Positions 44,890-53,060 of a DNA stretch of 64,000 bases are shown here, one piece after another; the stretch's first letter is position 1, and every line of letters starts with the position of its first letter. This DNA comes from AP-15 sp963785565 (GTDB taxonomy: Bacteria > Pseudomonadota > Alphaproteobacteria > ATCC43930 > CGMCC-115725): assembly GCA_963785565.1 (NCBI GenBank), contig CAWAVV010000039.1:45552-109551 (forward strand). The letters run 5' to 3'. Under the pieces are notes generated by a model that did not search any database, was not told the DNA's origin, and was given only the letters and a program-made list of their open reading frames with translations. The translations under genes and the position numbers were made by a program.

Positions 44890-46971
44890 GTGGCGGACCT
44901 AAGCCGAACGATGAAGGGCGTCCAAGCAGCGCATCGCGCCGCTCGGACCTCCCTTGACCGAGCTCGCCCGGCTCTGATGGCGAATAGCATAAGAGCGGTG
45001 GGCCCACCGCTCTTCTTTGGCCTGCGGCTGTGGGTCTCTGTCTGCTTGGCGCTTTATGTCGCGTTCTGGCTCGAGCTCGACAATCCTTACTGGGCAGGAA
45101 CGACCGCAGCTCTGGTTTTTCAGCCCCATCTTGGCGCTTCGTTGCGCAAGGGCTGGTATCGCATGATCGGCACGATCGTGGGCGGGGTAGCGATCGTGGC
45201 GCTGACCGCCTGTTTCCCGCAGGACCGCATCGCTTTTCTCGCGGGCCTGGCGTTGTGGGGTGCCGCGTGCGCCCTTGTCGCCTCAATATTGCGCAATTTC
45301 CTCGCCCTTGCGGCGCAACTCGCCGGGGTTACGGCAGCAATTATCGCGGGCAACCAGCTCGGGGCGACCGGAGGCGTGAACGGCGAGGCTTTTACGTTGG
45401 CGGTGATCCGCTGTACCGAGATTTGCATCGGCATCGTGAGTGCCGGCATCATCCTCTCGGTAACCGATTTCGGCAGGGCAGATCGCCGGCTGGCCACCCA
45501 GATCGGATCCATCGCGACCGATATCATAGGTGGGTTCGCCGCCGCCTTGGCACCGGCTGGGCCTGAACTTTTGCAGACGCAGCCGATACGGCAAGAGCTG
45601 ACCCGGCGTGTCTGCGAACTCGATTCGTTCATCGAGGAGGCGACCGGAGAATCTTCCCAGCTGCGTCAGAATTCGCCGGTGTTACGGGCAGCGGTGGACG
45701 GTTTGCTCAAGGCGCTGGCCGGCTGGCGCATCGTTGTGGTTCACCTTGCCCGGCTATCGCATGACCAAGCTCGACAACGGGCCGCGATCATGTCGCAAGC
45801 CGTACCGAACGAGCTGAGGCCTGGATTCGAGAGCGCAGACCTGGCGGGGTGGCTCGCTAACCCGGTCCGTCTGCGTCGTATTTATGACCAAGGCGCAGCG
45901 GCGCTGAACGCCCTATCGGCGGACACATCGTCGCTGCGGTTGCTTGCCGATCAGACGGCTGAAGTCCTGGCGGGTGTCTCGTGCGCGCTCAACGGGCTGG
46001 CGCTCCTCGTTGGGGATTTCGCCCGGCCGGCTCGGCGCCGTCGTGGGGTTCGGCTGCATGTGCCGAACTGGCATCCCCCGCTGGTCGACGCAGCGCGCGT
46101 CGTCGTTGCGGTTGGTGCGGTCGAGCTGTTCTGGATCGTCACAGCATGGCCGAACGGCGCCTTCGCCATAACCTTCGCGGCGATCGGGACGATTCTGTTC
46201 GGAACGCGAGGCGACCAGGCTTATCCGGCGGCCATGAGCTTCACGATAGGAACCTTTCTCACCGCGGCTCTCGCAGCGATCATCGGCTTTGCGCTGCTGC
46301 CGACATTGACGACCTTCGCCGGTTTTAGCCTCGCGCTCGGTCTTGTCCTGGTGCCCGCCGGCGCAGGAGTGGCCCAGTCGTGGCAGACGCCGATGTTTAC
46401 CGCCATAGCCGCGTTCTTTTGTTTTCTTCTCGCGCCGACAAACCTAATGAGCTACGACACTGTGCAATTCTATAATGCGGCAGCGGCCGCGGTCGCAGGA
46501 TTGGGCAGCGCGGCGCTCTCGTTTCGCTTACTGCCGCTGTTGCCTCCGGCGTCGCGGGCCCGTCGGCTGCTCAGTCTCACTTTACGGGATCTCCGGCGGC
46601 TCGCGACCGGCAAAATTCCCCAGACATCGGAGGGCTGGGAGGGTCGCGTCTATAGCCGCCTCTCCGTCCTGCCGGGCTCGGCCGCGCCGCTGCAGCGCTC
46701 GGAGCTTCTGGCGGCGCTGGCGGTCGGTTGCGAGATTATCCGCCTGCGGAACATTTGTCGGCGCCTCGATCTTGGCTCGGGCCTTGATGAAGCGCTTAAG
46801 GCTTTGGCGGGAGGCAACAGCGCGGCGGCGGTCGCCAAACTTGCCAATCTTGATGACGCGCTCGCGGCTCGACCGGGCACAGCCATTCTACAGGCGCGTG
46901 CCGGGCTGCTCGTGATCTCGGAAGCGCTTACCGAACACGCCGTGTATTTCGACGAAGGAGCGCCCGGATGA
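44890..46971 (+). CDS. FUSC-family inner-membrane transporter (aromatic-acid exporter-like)
   Basis: 693 residues from GTG 44890; ATG at 44914 or 44974 is also possible. Two blocks of membrane helices: the first (about 40-200: RLWVSVCLALYVAFWLELDN, then PYWAGTTAALVFQPHLGAS, the FUSC signature) and the second (about 390-560: AVELFWIVTAWPNGAF, YPAAMSFTIGTFLTAALAA). They are separated by a helical soluble region, as in the AaeB/YccS/FUSC family. Members export aromatic acids or fusaric acid; the substrate here is unknown. It stands alone, without an adjacent membrane-fusion protein. Confidence 0.88.
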   Translation: MADLSRTMKGVQAAHRAARTSLDRARPALMANSIRAVGPPLFFGLRLWVSVCLALYVAFWLELDNPYWAGTTAALVFQPHLGASLRKGWYRMIGTIVGGVAIVALTACFPQDRIAFLAGLALWGAACALVASILRNFLALAAQLAGVTAAIIAGNQLGATGGVNGEAFTLAVIRCTEICIGIVSAGIILSVTDFGRADRRLATQIGSIATDIIGGFAAALAPAGPELLQTQPIRQELTRRVCELDSFIEEATGESSQLRQNSPVLRAAVDGLLKALAGWRIVVVHLARLSHDQARQRAAIMSQAVPNELRPGFESADLAGWLANPVRLRRIYDQGAAALNALSADTSSLRLLADQTAEVLAGVSCALNGLALLVGDFARPARRRRGVRLHVPNWHPPLVDAARVVVAVGAVELFWIVTAWPNGAFAITFAAIGTILFGTRGDQAYPAAMSFTIGTFLTAALAAIIGFALLPTLTTFAGFSLALGLVLVPAGAGVAQSWQTPMFTAIAAFFCFLLAPTNLMSYDTVQFYNAAAAAVAGLGSAALSFRLLPLLPPASRARRLLSLTLRDLRRLATGKIPQTSEGWEGRVYSRLSVLPGSAAPLQRSELLAALAVGCEIIRLRNICRRLDLGSGLDEALKALAGGNSAAAVAKLANLDDALAARPGTAILQARAGLLVISEALTEHAVYFDEGAPG

Positions 46972-47056
46972 TGAAAATTCGCGATCTTATCCCACCGGCC
47001 GGATGTTCGGACTAGCGTTGCTAGCCTAATTTATAGCTAAAAAGGGGAGGTGCCGC

Positions 47057-47199
47057 ATGCCGTTGTCGGGTACCCGCGTGGTCGATCTGACCCGCATTCT
47101 GGCCGGGCCGTTCGGCTCGATGATCCTGGCGGATATGGGCGCCGAGGTGGTCAAGATCGAAACCCCGGGCGCGGGCGACCCGGTGCGCCATCAAGGGGT
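47057..47199 (+). pseudogene. 5' fragment of a CaiB/BaiF CoA-transferase gene
   Basis: The first 46 or so codons (MPLSGTRVVDLTRILAGPFG, ADMGAEVVKIETPGAGDPVR) are nearly identical to the two CoA-transferase genes at 48454 and 50905, then homology stops at CAAGGGG (about 47199). It even has its own ribosome site (GGGGAGGTG). An opposite-strand 45-codon frame (47191-47328) abuts the breakpoint and is of unknown origin. It is a third, truncated copy next to the duplicated region. Confidence 0.8.
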
Positions 47200-47640
47200 G
47201 ATCAGGGAGGTCGGGTCGCGGGCGATGTGGCTGGTCTGCGCGTTGCACCATTGGCCGTCGCCGTCGAACATGGTGAGACCGTCGGGCAAGTAGGGCAGGA
47301 GCAGATAGCGGTCCCCGCCAGAGTCCATGATCCAAATCCCCCAGAGCGTGCATCGCAGCCGCGTTAGGGCAAGGTGATGGAACGTCGATGGGGCCGGCTC
47401 GTGATGTGTCCGATCTTTAATCGGTTTTCACCGAGCGGGCGTCAGCCTGCGGGCGCACTTGCTGCCCGACTCCCTCTGCCTATCGATTTAAATCTAATAT
47501 TGACTGAGAATAGTCCTTTTTGTGTCTAAGTATTTATACCCAACACGCATTACATTGTATCACGGAATTTAATTCCTATATTTTATTTCTTGGACAATAC
47601 CGCACGATGCGACGGTTACTGTAGTGAATTGGAGGCTCCG
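47200..47640. other. AT-rich intergenic region with no convincing gene
   Basis: A small minus-strand frame (47191-47328, beginning MDSGGDRYLLLPYLP) is the only candidate and is unsupported. From about 47480 to 47600 the sequence becomes strongly AT-rich, unlike the surroundings, and may contain the promoter for the lipoprotein genes that follow. Confidence 0.4.
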
Positions 47641-47871
47641 ATGCTCAAAAACGTGGCAATGGTGCTTGGATTGGTGACGGGCCTGTCGGCTTGCATGGGG
47701 CCATACGGTTACAACGGATACGGCGGCACCGGGTATGGCTACAGCGCCAGTGACTCCGGGTATCGCTACAACAGAAACGATAACGCCGGAGGCGCCGGGT
47801 ATGGCTATGGCAGATACAATGACGCCGGAGACACCGGGTATGGCTACAACGCATACGCTTTACGATTTTAG
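47641..47871 (+). CDS. Small Tyr/Gly-rich lipoprotein
   Basis: 76 residues from ATG 47641 (ribosome site GGAGG at 47630). Signal MLKNVAMVLGLVTGLSAC ends in a lipobox (LSAC). The mature part is made of GYGY/GYRY repeats with Asn and Asp (TGYGYSASDSGYRYNRNDNA). The family is unknown; low-complexity Tyr/Gly tails occur in small envelope lipoproteins. It is followed 21 bp later by a second lipoprotein gene on the same strand. Confidence 0.6.
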   Translation: MLKNVAMVLGLVTGLSACMGPYGYNGYGGTGYGYSASDSGYRYNRNDNAGGAGYGYGRYNDAGDTGYGYNAYALRF

Positions 47872-47892
47872 CCGAACAGAAAGGGAAAAGTT

Positions 47893-48299
47893 ATGAAGAT
47901 GTACAGTGCGATCGTACTCGTTACCGGACTTGCCGGACTTGCTGCGTGCACGTCCAACCCTGCAGCTAACACGGCGGACGGTGGCTTGGGAGGAGCTGCG
48001 ACCGGCGCAATAATTGGGTGTGTTGCGACGATACCCATCGGTTGTGTTCCGGGTGCGGCAGTCGGGGCGGCAATTGGCGGGGGCGTAGGCGCTGCCGGTG
48101 GACTTGCATCGACAACGCCGCCGCCCGCGCCGCAGCAGGCTTACGCTCTTGCTCCAGGTTACGCGCGCCCGCTCCAGCTTACGCTCTTGCTCCAGGTTAC
48201 GCGCCGCCTGCTCAAGTTTACGCGCCTGCCCCAGCGGGTGCCCCTGTTCCGGCGTACGGGCCCCCTCAGGCGTACGCGGCGTCGCCGGCCTCCTTTTGA
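47893..48299 (+). pseudogene. Glycine-zipper lipoprotein with Pro/Ala/Tyr repeat tail, frameshifted
   Basis: ATG 47893 follows AGGGAAAAG. Signal MKMYSAIVLVTGLAGLAAC gives a lipobox Cys. A glycine-zipper segment follows (GGLGGAATGAIIGCVATIP, GAAVGAAIGGGVGAAGG), which can insert in membranes. The tail QQAYALAPGYA is continued only in another frame (APAPAYALAPGYAPPAQVY to AASPASF, ending at 48299) because of a one-base shift near 48165. As read, the first frame runs on as an Arg-rich tail to 48354. The tail DNA is a degenerate tandem repeat (GCTCTTGCTCCAGGTTACGC), so slippage could be the cause. Confidence 0.65.
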
Positions 48300-48453
48300 G
48301 CACGGCGGTGGAGGCTTTGCGCGGGGTCTGAGACCTCAATCTATCTATCAATGATGAGTGTGGCGGAGCCGCCGCGCGGCTTCGGACGCTCATAGCGATT
48401 GGTGCGTCTGGTTTTATAACCACTCGAAAATGGGCTTGTGACGGGGGTGGGGC

Positions 48454-49632
48454 ATGCCGTTGTCGGGTACCCGCGTGGTCGATCTGACCCGCATTCTGGC
48501 CGGGCCGTTCTGCTCGATGATCCTCGCCGATATGGGGGCCGAGGTGGTCAAGATCGAAACCCCGGGCGGGGGCGATCCGGTGCGCCGGCAAGGGGCGGTG
48601 CGGGACGGGCTGAGCTGGTATTTCGCGGCGTTCAACCGCAACAAGCGCTCGTTGACGCTGAATTTGCGCAGCAGCGACGGCCGCGCGGTGCTCGAAAAGC
48701 TGATCGCGCGCAGCGATGTCCTGGTCGAGAATTTCCGACCCGGGGTCATGGCCTCAATGGGCTTTGACCGGGCTCGGCTCGAGGCGCTGAACCCCACGCT
48801 GGTGTGTTGCAGCCTCACCGGCTTTGGCGCCAGCGGGCCCTATCGCGACCGGCCCTCCTTTGATTTTATCGCCCAGGCGATGAGCGGGTTTATGAGCGTG
48901 ACCGGCGAGCCCGATGGCCCGCCGATGCGCGCCGGGCCGCCGATCGCCGATCTGATCGCCGGCCTTCAAGGCGCGCTCGGGGTGTGCGCGGCCCTGGTGC
49001 GCCGCGGCCGTACCGGGCGAGGCGATACCGTCGGCGCCAGCCTCAACAACGCGATGGTCAGCGTGCTGGGTTTCCTCGCCGCGAATTACTTCGCCACCGG
49101 CGAGGCGCCGGACCGCAGCGGCAATGACCATGCGATCGTCTCGCCATACGGCATGTTCCGCACCGCCGATGGCGAGATCGCCATCGCCCCCTCGCAGGAG
49201 CAATCCTATCAACGCCTGATCGACGCGCTGGGCGCGCCCGAGTTGCGCGACAACCCCGATTTCCGCACCAACGATCTGCGGGTCCAGAACCGCCCGGCGA
49301 TGAACGCGGCGATCGAGGCTCTGCTCAAAGGCGGCACCAGCGATTATTGGATCGCCAAGCTCAACGCCGCGAGGGTGCCTTGCGACCGCGTGAAGACATT
49401 GCCCGAGGTCTTTGCCGACCCGCAGGTCATCGAGCAGGAAATGATCCTCGGCATCGACCATCCCGGCCATGGCGAGGTCAGGATGCTCGGCTTCCCGATC
49501 AAATTCACCGAGGCGCCGTGCCGCCTCTACCGCCCCGCCCCCGATCTCGGCGCCGACAGCGACGACATATTGCGGGAGCTGGGTTATTCGGCGGAGGACA
49601 TCGCGGGACTGCGCGAAGCCGGGGCGGTTTGA
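48454..49632 (+). CDS. CaiB/BaiF family CoA-transferase, copy 1
   Basis: 392 residues, intact. Class III CoA-transferase features: LDLTRVLAGPFC-type start (VVDLTRILAGPFCSMILADM), ADMGAEVVKIE, LVCCSLTGFGASGPYRDRPS and the catalytic Asp D166 (GPPIADLIAG). It moves CoA between acyl carboxylates (formyl-/succinyl-CoA type); the substrate is unknown. It is 97-98% similar in reading to the copy starting at 50905 and is the only full-length intact one of three. It converges with the transglutaminase-like gene with a 2-bp gap. Confidence 0.93.
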   Translation: MPLSGTRVVDLTRILAGPFCSMILADMGAEVVKIETPGGGDPVRRQGAVRDGLSWYFAAFNRNKRSLTLNLRSSDGRAVLEKLIARSDVLVENFRPGVMASMGFDRARLEALNPTLVCCSLTGFGASGPYRDRPSFDFIAQAMSGFMSVTGEPDGPPMRAGPPIADLIAGLQGALGVCAALVRRGRTGRGDTVGASLNNAMVSVLGFLAANYFATGEAPDRSGNDHAIVSPYGMFRTADGEIAIAPSQEQSYQRLIDALGAPELRDNPDFRTNDLRVQNRPAMNAAIEALLKGGTSDYWIAKLNAARVPCDRVKTLPEVFADPQVIEQEMILGIDHPGHGEVRMLGFPIKFTEAPCRLYRPAPDLGADSDDILRELGYSAEDIAGLREAGAV

Positions 49633-49634
49633 GG

Positions 49635-50448
49635 TTAGGTGGCGACCTCTTCGGTCACGACCTTGAACCCGGCGAGGGTCGTCGGCCCATAGCTGGTGGT
49701 GAGAGCCACGTCGGCGGCGTCGCGGCCGCGGCCGATCAAGATGCGGCCGATCCGCGGGTGATTGTGGCGCGCGTCGAAAGTGTACCAGCGGCCGCCGAGA
49801 TAGGCCTCGAACCAGGCGCTGAAATCCATCGGCGCCGAGTTCGGGCGGGACGCCGATATCGCCGAGATACCCGGTGCAATAGCGGGCCGGGATGCTCATG
49901 CAGCGGCACAAGGTGATTGCCAGATGGGCGAAGTCGCGGCACACGCCCCGGCGCTGGTCGAACACGTTGAGCGCCGTCTTGGTGGCGTTCGCGTGCTCGT
50001 AACCGAAGGTGACGTGGGCGTGGACAAAATCGCAGATCGCTTGCACCCGCCCCCAGCCGCGCGGGGTATTGCCAAACAGCGCCCAGGCGGTTTCCGAGAG
50101 CAGGTCGGTCTCGCAATACCGGCTGCCGAGCAGAAACAGCAACGTCTCGGCCGGCAGATCGGCGATCGCGGACTCGCCGGCCGAGGGGACGAAGGCATCG
50201 CTCTCACCGCTGTCGTGCACGATCGCCTCGGACGATAAGGTCAGCCGCCCGGCCGGCGCCACGATCCGGCTGCAGATGTTGCCGAAGCTGTCGCGGTACT
50301 CGCCGATCGGGATCGCCGGGTCGGTGACGATCGGGTCGGGGGTCGCCAGATCGCCGGCGCGCGACGGATGGACCCGCAAGGTCAACACCATCGCCGTCGG
50401 CTGCGGCGATTCATAAGCAACCTGATAGCCGACACGGATTTTGATCAT
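49635..50448 (-). pseudogene. Transglutaminase-like cysteine protease, copy 1 (frameshifted)
   Basis: From ATG 50448 (MIKIRVGYQVAYESPQPT). N-terminal bacterial transglutaminase-like domain, then the catalytic Cys in FDQRRGVCRDFAHLAITLCR, with the His/Asp block (WFEAYLGGRWYTFDARHNHP) downstream. A one-base insertion near 49841-49846 (GAGTTCGGGCGGG versus GAGTCCGGCGGG in copy 2) after GYLGDIGVPP puts the His/Asp block out of frame, so no active enzyme is made from this copy as read. Copy 2 (52087-52899) is intact. Confidence 0.88.
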
Positions 50449-50609
50449 TACAGCGAAATCCCCGCAGCTCCGGGTGCTGCGACCCGGGCAATGAGCCAAC
50501 GCCGGCAAACGGCATTCGTCGCCGCTGGCGTCGCCTCCCGGAGGCCGATCGGGGACATTCCGATTCCGCTCTCGTTAAGGCTATACTCGCCGCCGAGAGG
50601 AGCCGCAAG

Positions 50610-50900
50610 GTGCCCGTCCCAGCGGTCGAACGAAAACTCGCCGCGATTTTCGCCGCCGACATCGCCGGCTACAGCCGGCTGATGGGGGCGGACGAGGAGG
50701 GCACGCTCGAACGGCTCAAAGCCCGCCGCGAAATCATGGACCGGCTGATCGCGGCGCACCGCGGGCGGATCGTCAAGACCGCCGGCGACGGCGTGGTGGT
50801 GGATTTCGCCAGCGTCGTCGACGCGGTGCAATGCGCGGTCGCGGTGCAGGAGGCTTTGGCCAAGGAAAATGCGGGCATGGCCGAGAGCGAAGCCATGCGT
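50610..50900 (+). pseudogene. Adenylate cyclase gene, copy 1, truncated at the duplication junction
   Basis: GTG 50610 after GAGAGGAGCCGCAAG opens VERKLAAIFAADIAGYSRLM then RIVKTAGDGVVVDFASVVDA, the first third of a class III cyclase catalytic domain, 96% like copy 2. Homology stops at SEAMR where the start of CoA-transferase copy 2 follows directly; the frame then runs out of phase to 51218. It cannot make a functional cyclase domain. Confidence 0.88.
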
Positions 50901-50904
50901 TCCG

Positions 50905-52084
50905 ATGCCGTTGTCGGGTATCCGCGTGGTCGATCTGACCCGCATTCTGGCCGGGCCGTTCTGCTCGATGATCCTGGCCGATATGGGGGCCGAGGTGATC
51001 AAGATCGAAACCCCGGGCGCGGGCGATCCGGTGCGCCGGCAAGGGGCGATGCGCGACGGGCTGAGCTGGTATTTCGCGGCGTTCAACCGCAACAAGCGCT
51101 CGTTGACCCTGAATTTGCGCAGCGGCGAAGGCCGCGCGGTGCTCGAAAAGCTGATCGCGCGCAGCGATGTTCTGGTCGAGAATTTCCGACCCGGGGTGAT
51201 GGCGGCAATGGGCTTTGACCGGGCTCGGCTCGAGGCGCTGAACCCCGCGCTGGTCTGTTGCAGCCTCACCGGCTTTGGCGCCAGCGGGCCCTATCGCGAC
51301 CGGCCCTCCTTCGATTTCATCGCCCAGGCGATGAGCGGGTTTATGAGCGTGACCGGCGAGCCCGATGGCCCGCCGATGCGCGCCGGGCCGCCGATCGCCG
51401 ATCTGATCGCCGGCCTTCAAGGCGCGCTCGGGGTGTGCGCGGCCCTGGTGCGCCGCGGCCGTACCGGGCGAGGCGATACCGTCGGCGCCAGCCTCAACAA
51501 CGCGATGGTCAGCGTGCTGGGTTTCCTCGCCGCGAATTACTTCGCCACCGGCGAGGCGCCGGACCGCAGCGGCAACGACCATGCGATCGTCTCGCCTTAC
51601 GGCATGTTCCGCACCGCCGATGGCGAGATCGCCATCGCCCCCTCGCAGGAGCAATCCTATCAACGCCTGATCGACGCGCTGGGCGCGCCCGAATTGCGCG
51701 ACAACCCCGATTTCCGCACCAACGATCTGCGGGTCCAGAACCGCCAGGCGATGAACGCGGCGATCGAGGCTCTGCTCAAAGGCGGCACCAGCGATTATTG
51801 GATCGCCAAGCTCAACGCCGCGAGGCGTGCCTTGCGAGCGCGTGAAGACATTGCCCGAGGTCTTTGCCGACCCGCAGATCATCGAGCAGGAAATGGTCCT
51901 CGGCATCGACCACCCCGGCCATGGCGAGGTCAGGATGCTCGGCTTCCCGATCAAATTCACCGAGGCGCCGTGCCGCCTCTACCGCCCCGCCCCCGATCTC
52001 GGCGCCGACAGCGACGACATATTGCGGGAGCTGGGTTATTCGGCGGAGGACATCGCGGGACTGCGCGAAGCCGGGGCGGTTTGA
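50905..52084 (+). pseudogene. CaiB/BaiF family CoA-transferase, copy 2 (one-base insertion)
   Basis: Begins MPLSGIRVVDLTRILAGPFC at 50905 and keeps D166 and the rest until KLNAAR. One extra C at 51826 (GAGGCGTGCC versus GAGGGTGCC in copy 1) shifts the frame; the correct C-terminus (RVKTLPEVFADPQIIEQEM to AGLREAGAV) continues in the next frame to 52084. Total length is exactly copy 1 plus one base. Only about 300 of 392 residues are read correctly. Confidence 0.9.
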
Positions 52085-52086
52085 GG

Positions 52087-52899
52087 TTAGGTGGCGACCT
52101 CTTCGGTCACGACCTTGAACCCGGCGAGGGTCGTCGGCCCATAGCTGGTGGTGAGCGCCACGTCGGCGGCGTCGCGGCCGCGGCCGATCAGGATGCGGCC
52201 GATCCGCGGGTGATTGTGGCGCGCGTCGAAAGTGTACCAGCGGCCGCCGAGATAGGCCTCGAACCAGGCGCTGAAATCCATCGGCGCCGAGTCCGGCGGG
52301 ACGCCGATATCGCCGAGATACCCGGTGCAATAGCGGGCCGGGATGCTCATGCAGCGGCACAAGGTGATTGCCAGATGGGCGAAGTCGCGGCACACCCCCC
52401 GGCGCTGGTCGAACACGTTGAGCGCCGTCTTGGTGGCGTTCGCGTGCTCGTAGCCGAAGGTGATTTGGGCGTGGACAAAATCGCAGATCGCCTGCACCCG
52501 CCCCCAGCCGCGCGGGGTATTGCCGAATAGCGACCAGGCGGTTTCGGAGAGCAGGTCGGTCTCGCAATACCGGCTGCCGAGCAGAAACAGCAACGTCTCG
52601 GCCGGCAGATCGGCGATCGCGGACTCGCCGGCTGACGGGACGAAGGCATCGCTCTCTCCGCTGTCGTGCACGATCGCCTCGGACGATAAGGTCAGCCGCC
52701 CGGCCGGCGCCACGATGCGGCTGCAGATGTTGCCGAAGCTGTCGCGGTACTCGCCGACCGGGATCGCCGGGTCGGTGACGATCGGGTCGGGGGTCACCAG
52801 ATCGCCGGCGCGCGAGGGATGGACCCGCAAGGCCAGCACCATCGCCGTCGGCTGCGGCAATTCATAAGCAACCTGATAGCCGAGACGGATTTTGATCAT
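52087..52899 (-). CDS. Transglutaminase-like cysteine protease, copy 2
   Basis: 270 residues from ATG 52899 (MIKIRLGYQVAYELPQPT). Bacterial transglutaminase N-terminal beta domain followed by the papain-like fold: catalytic Cys in RRGVCRDFAHL, His in TFDARHNHPRIGRI, Asp in GRGRDAADVAL. Intact and normal length for the family of small alphaproteobacterial transglutaminase-like proteins, often next to alpha-E/circularly permuted ATP-grasp proteins; those partners are absent here. Converges with CoA-transferase copy 2 and diverges from the cyclase with 161 bp between. Confidence 0.9.
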   Translation of the reverse strand: MIKIRLGYQVAYELPQPTAMVLALRVHPSRAGDLVTPDPIVTDPAIPVGEYRDSFGNICSRIVAPAGRLTLSSEAIVHDSGESDAFVPSAGESAIADLPAETLLFLLGSRYCETDLLSETAWSLFGNTPRGWGRVQAICDFVHAQITFGYEHANATKTALNVFDQRRGVCRDFAHLAITLCRCMSIPARYCTGYLGDIGVPPDSAPMDFSAWFEAYLGGRWYTFDARHNHPRIGRILIGRGRDAADVALTTSYGPTTLAGFKVVTEEVAT

Positions 52900-53060
52900 T
52901 ACAGCGAAATCCCCGCCCCTCCGGGCGCAACCACCCGGGCAATGAGCCAACGCCGGCAAACGGCATTCGTCGCCGCTGGCGTCGCCTCCCGGAGGCCGAT
53001 CGGGGACATTCCGATTCCGCTCTCGTTAAGGCTATACTCGCCGCCGAGAGGAGCCGCAAG

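Larger units (their letters stand above)
48454..50900. repeat. Tandem duplication A, unit 1 (period 2451 bp)
   Basis: Contains CoA-transferase, transglutaminase-like gene (minus) and the first 97 or so codons of an adenylate cyclase. Matching features recur at 50905-53351 with constant 2451-bp offset, changing to 2452 only between the extra base in CoA-transferase copy 2 and the extra base in transglutaminase copy 1. The junction falls in the cyclase gene, about 50895-50905. Confidence 0.92.

Noticed and set aside
47191..47328. 45-codon minus-strand frame next to the CoA-transferase fragment
   Set aside because: No family recognised and no clear ribosome site; mentioned only as flanking DNA of the breakpoint.
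48301..48354. Arg-rich continuation of the lipoprotein frame
   Set aside because: Out-of-frame read-through after the shift near 48165; the repeat tail continues in the other frame.
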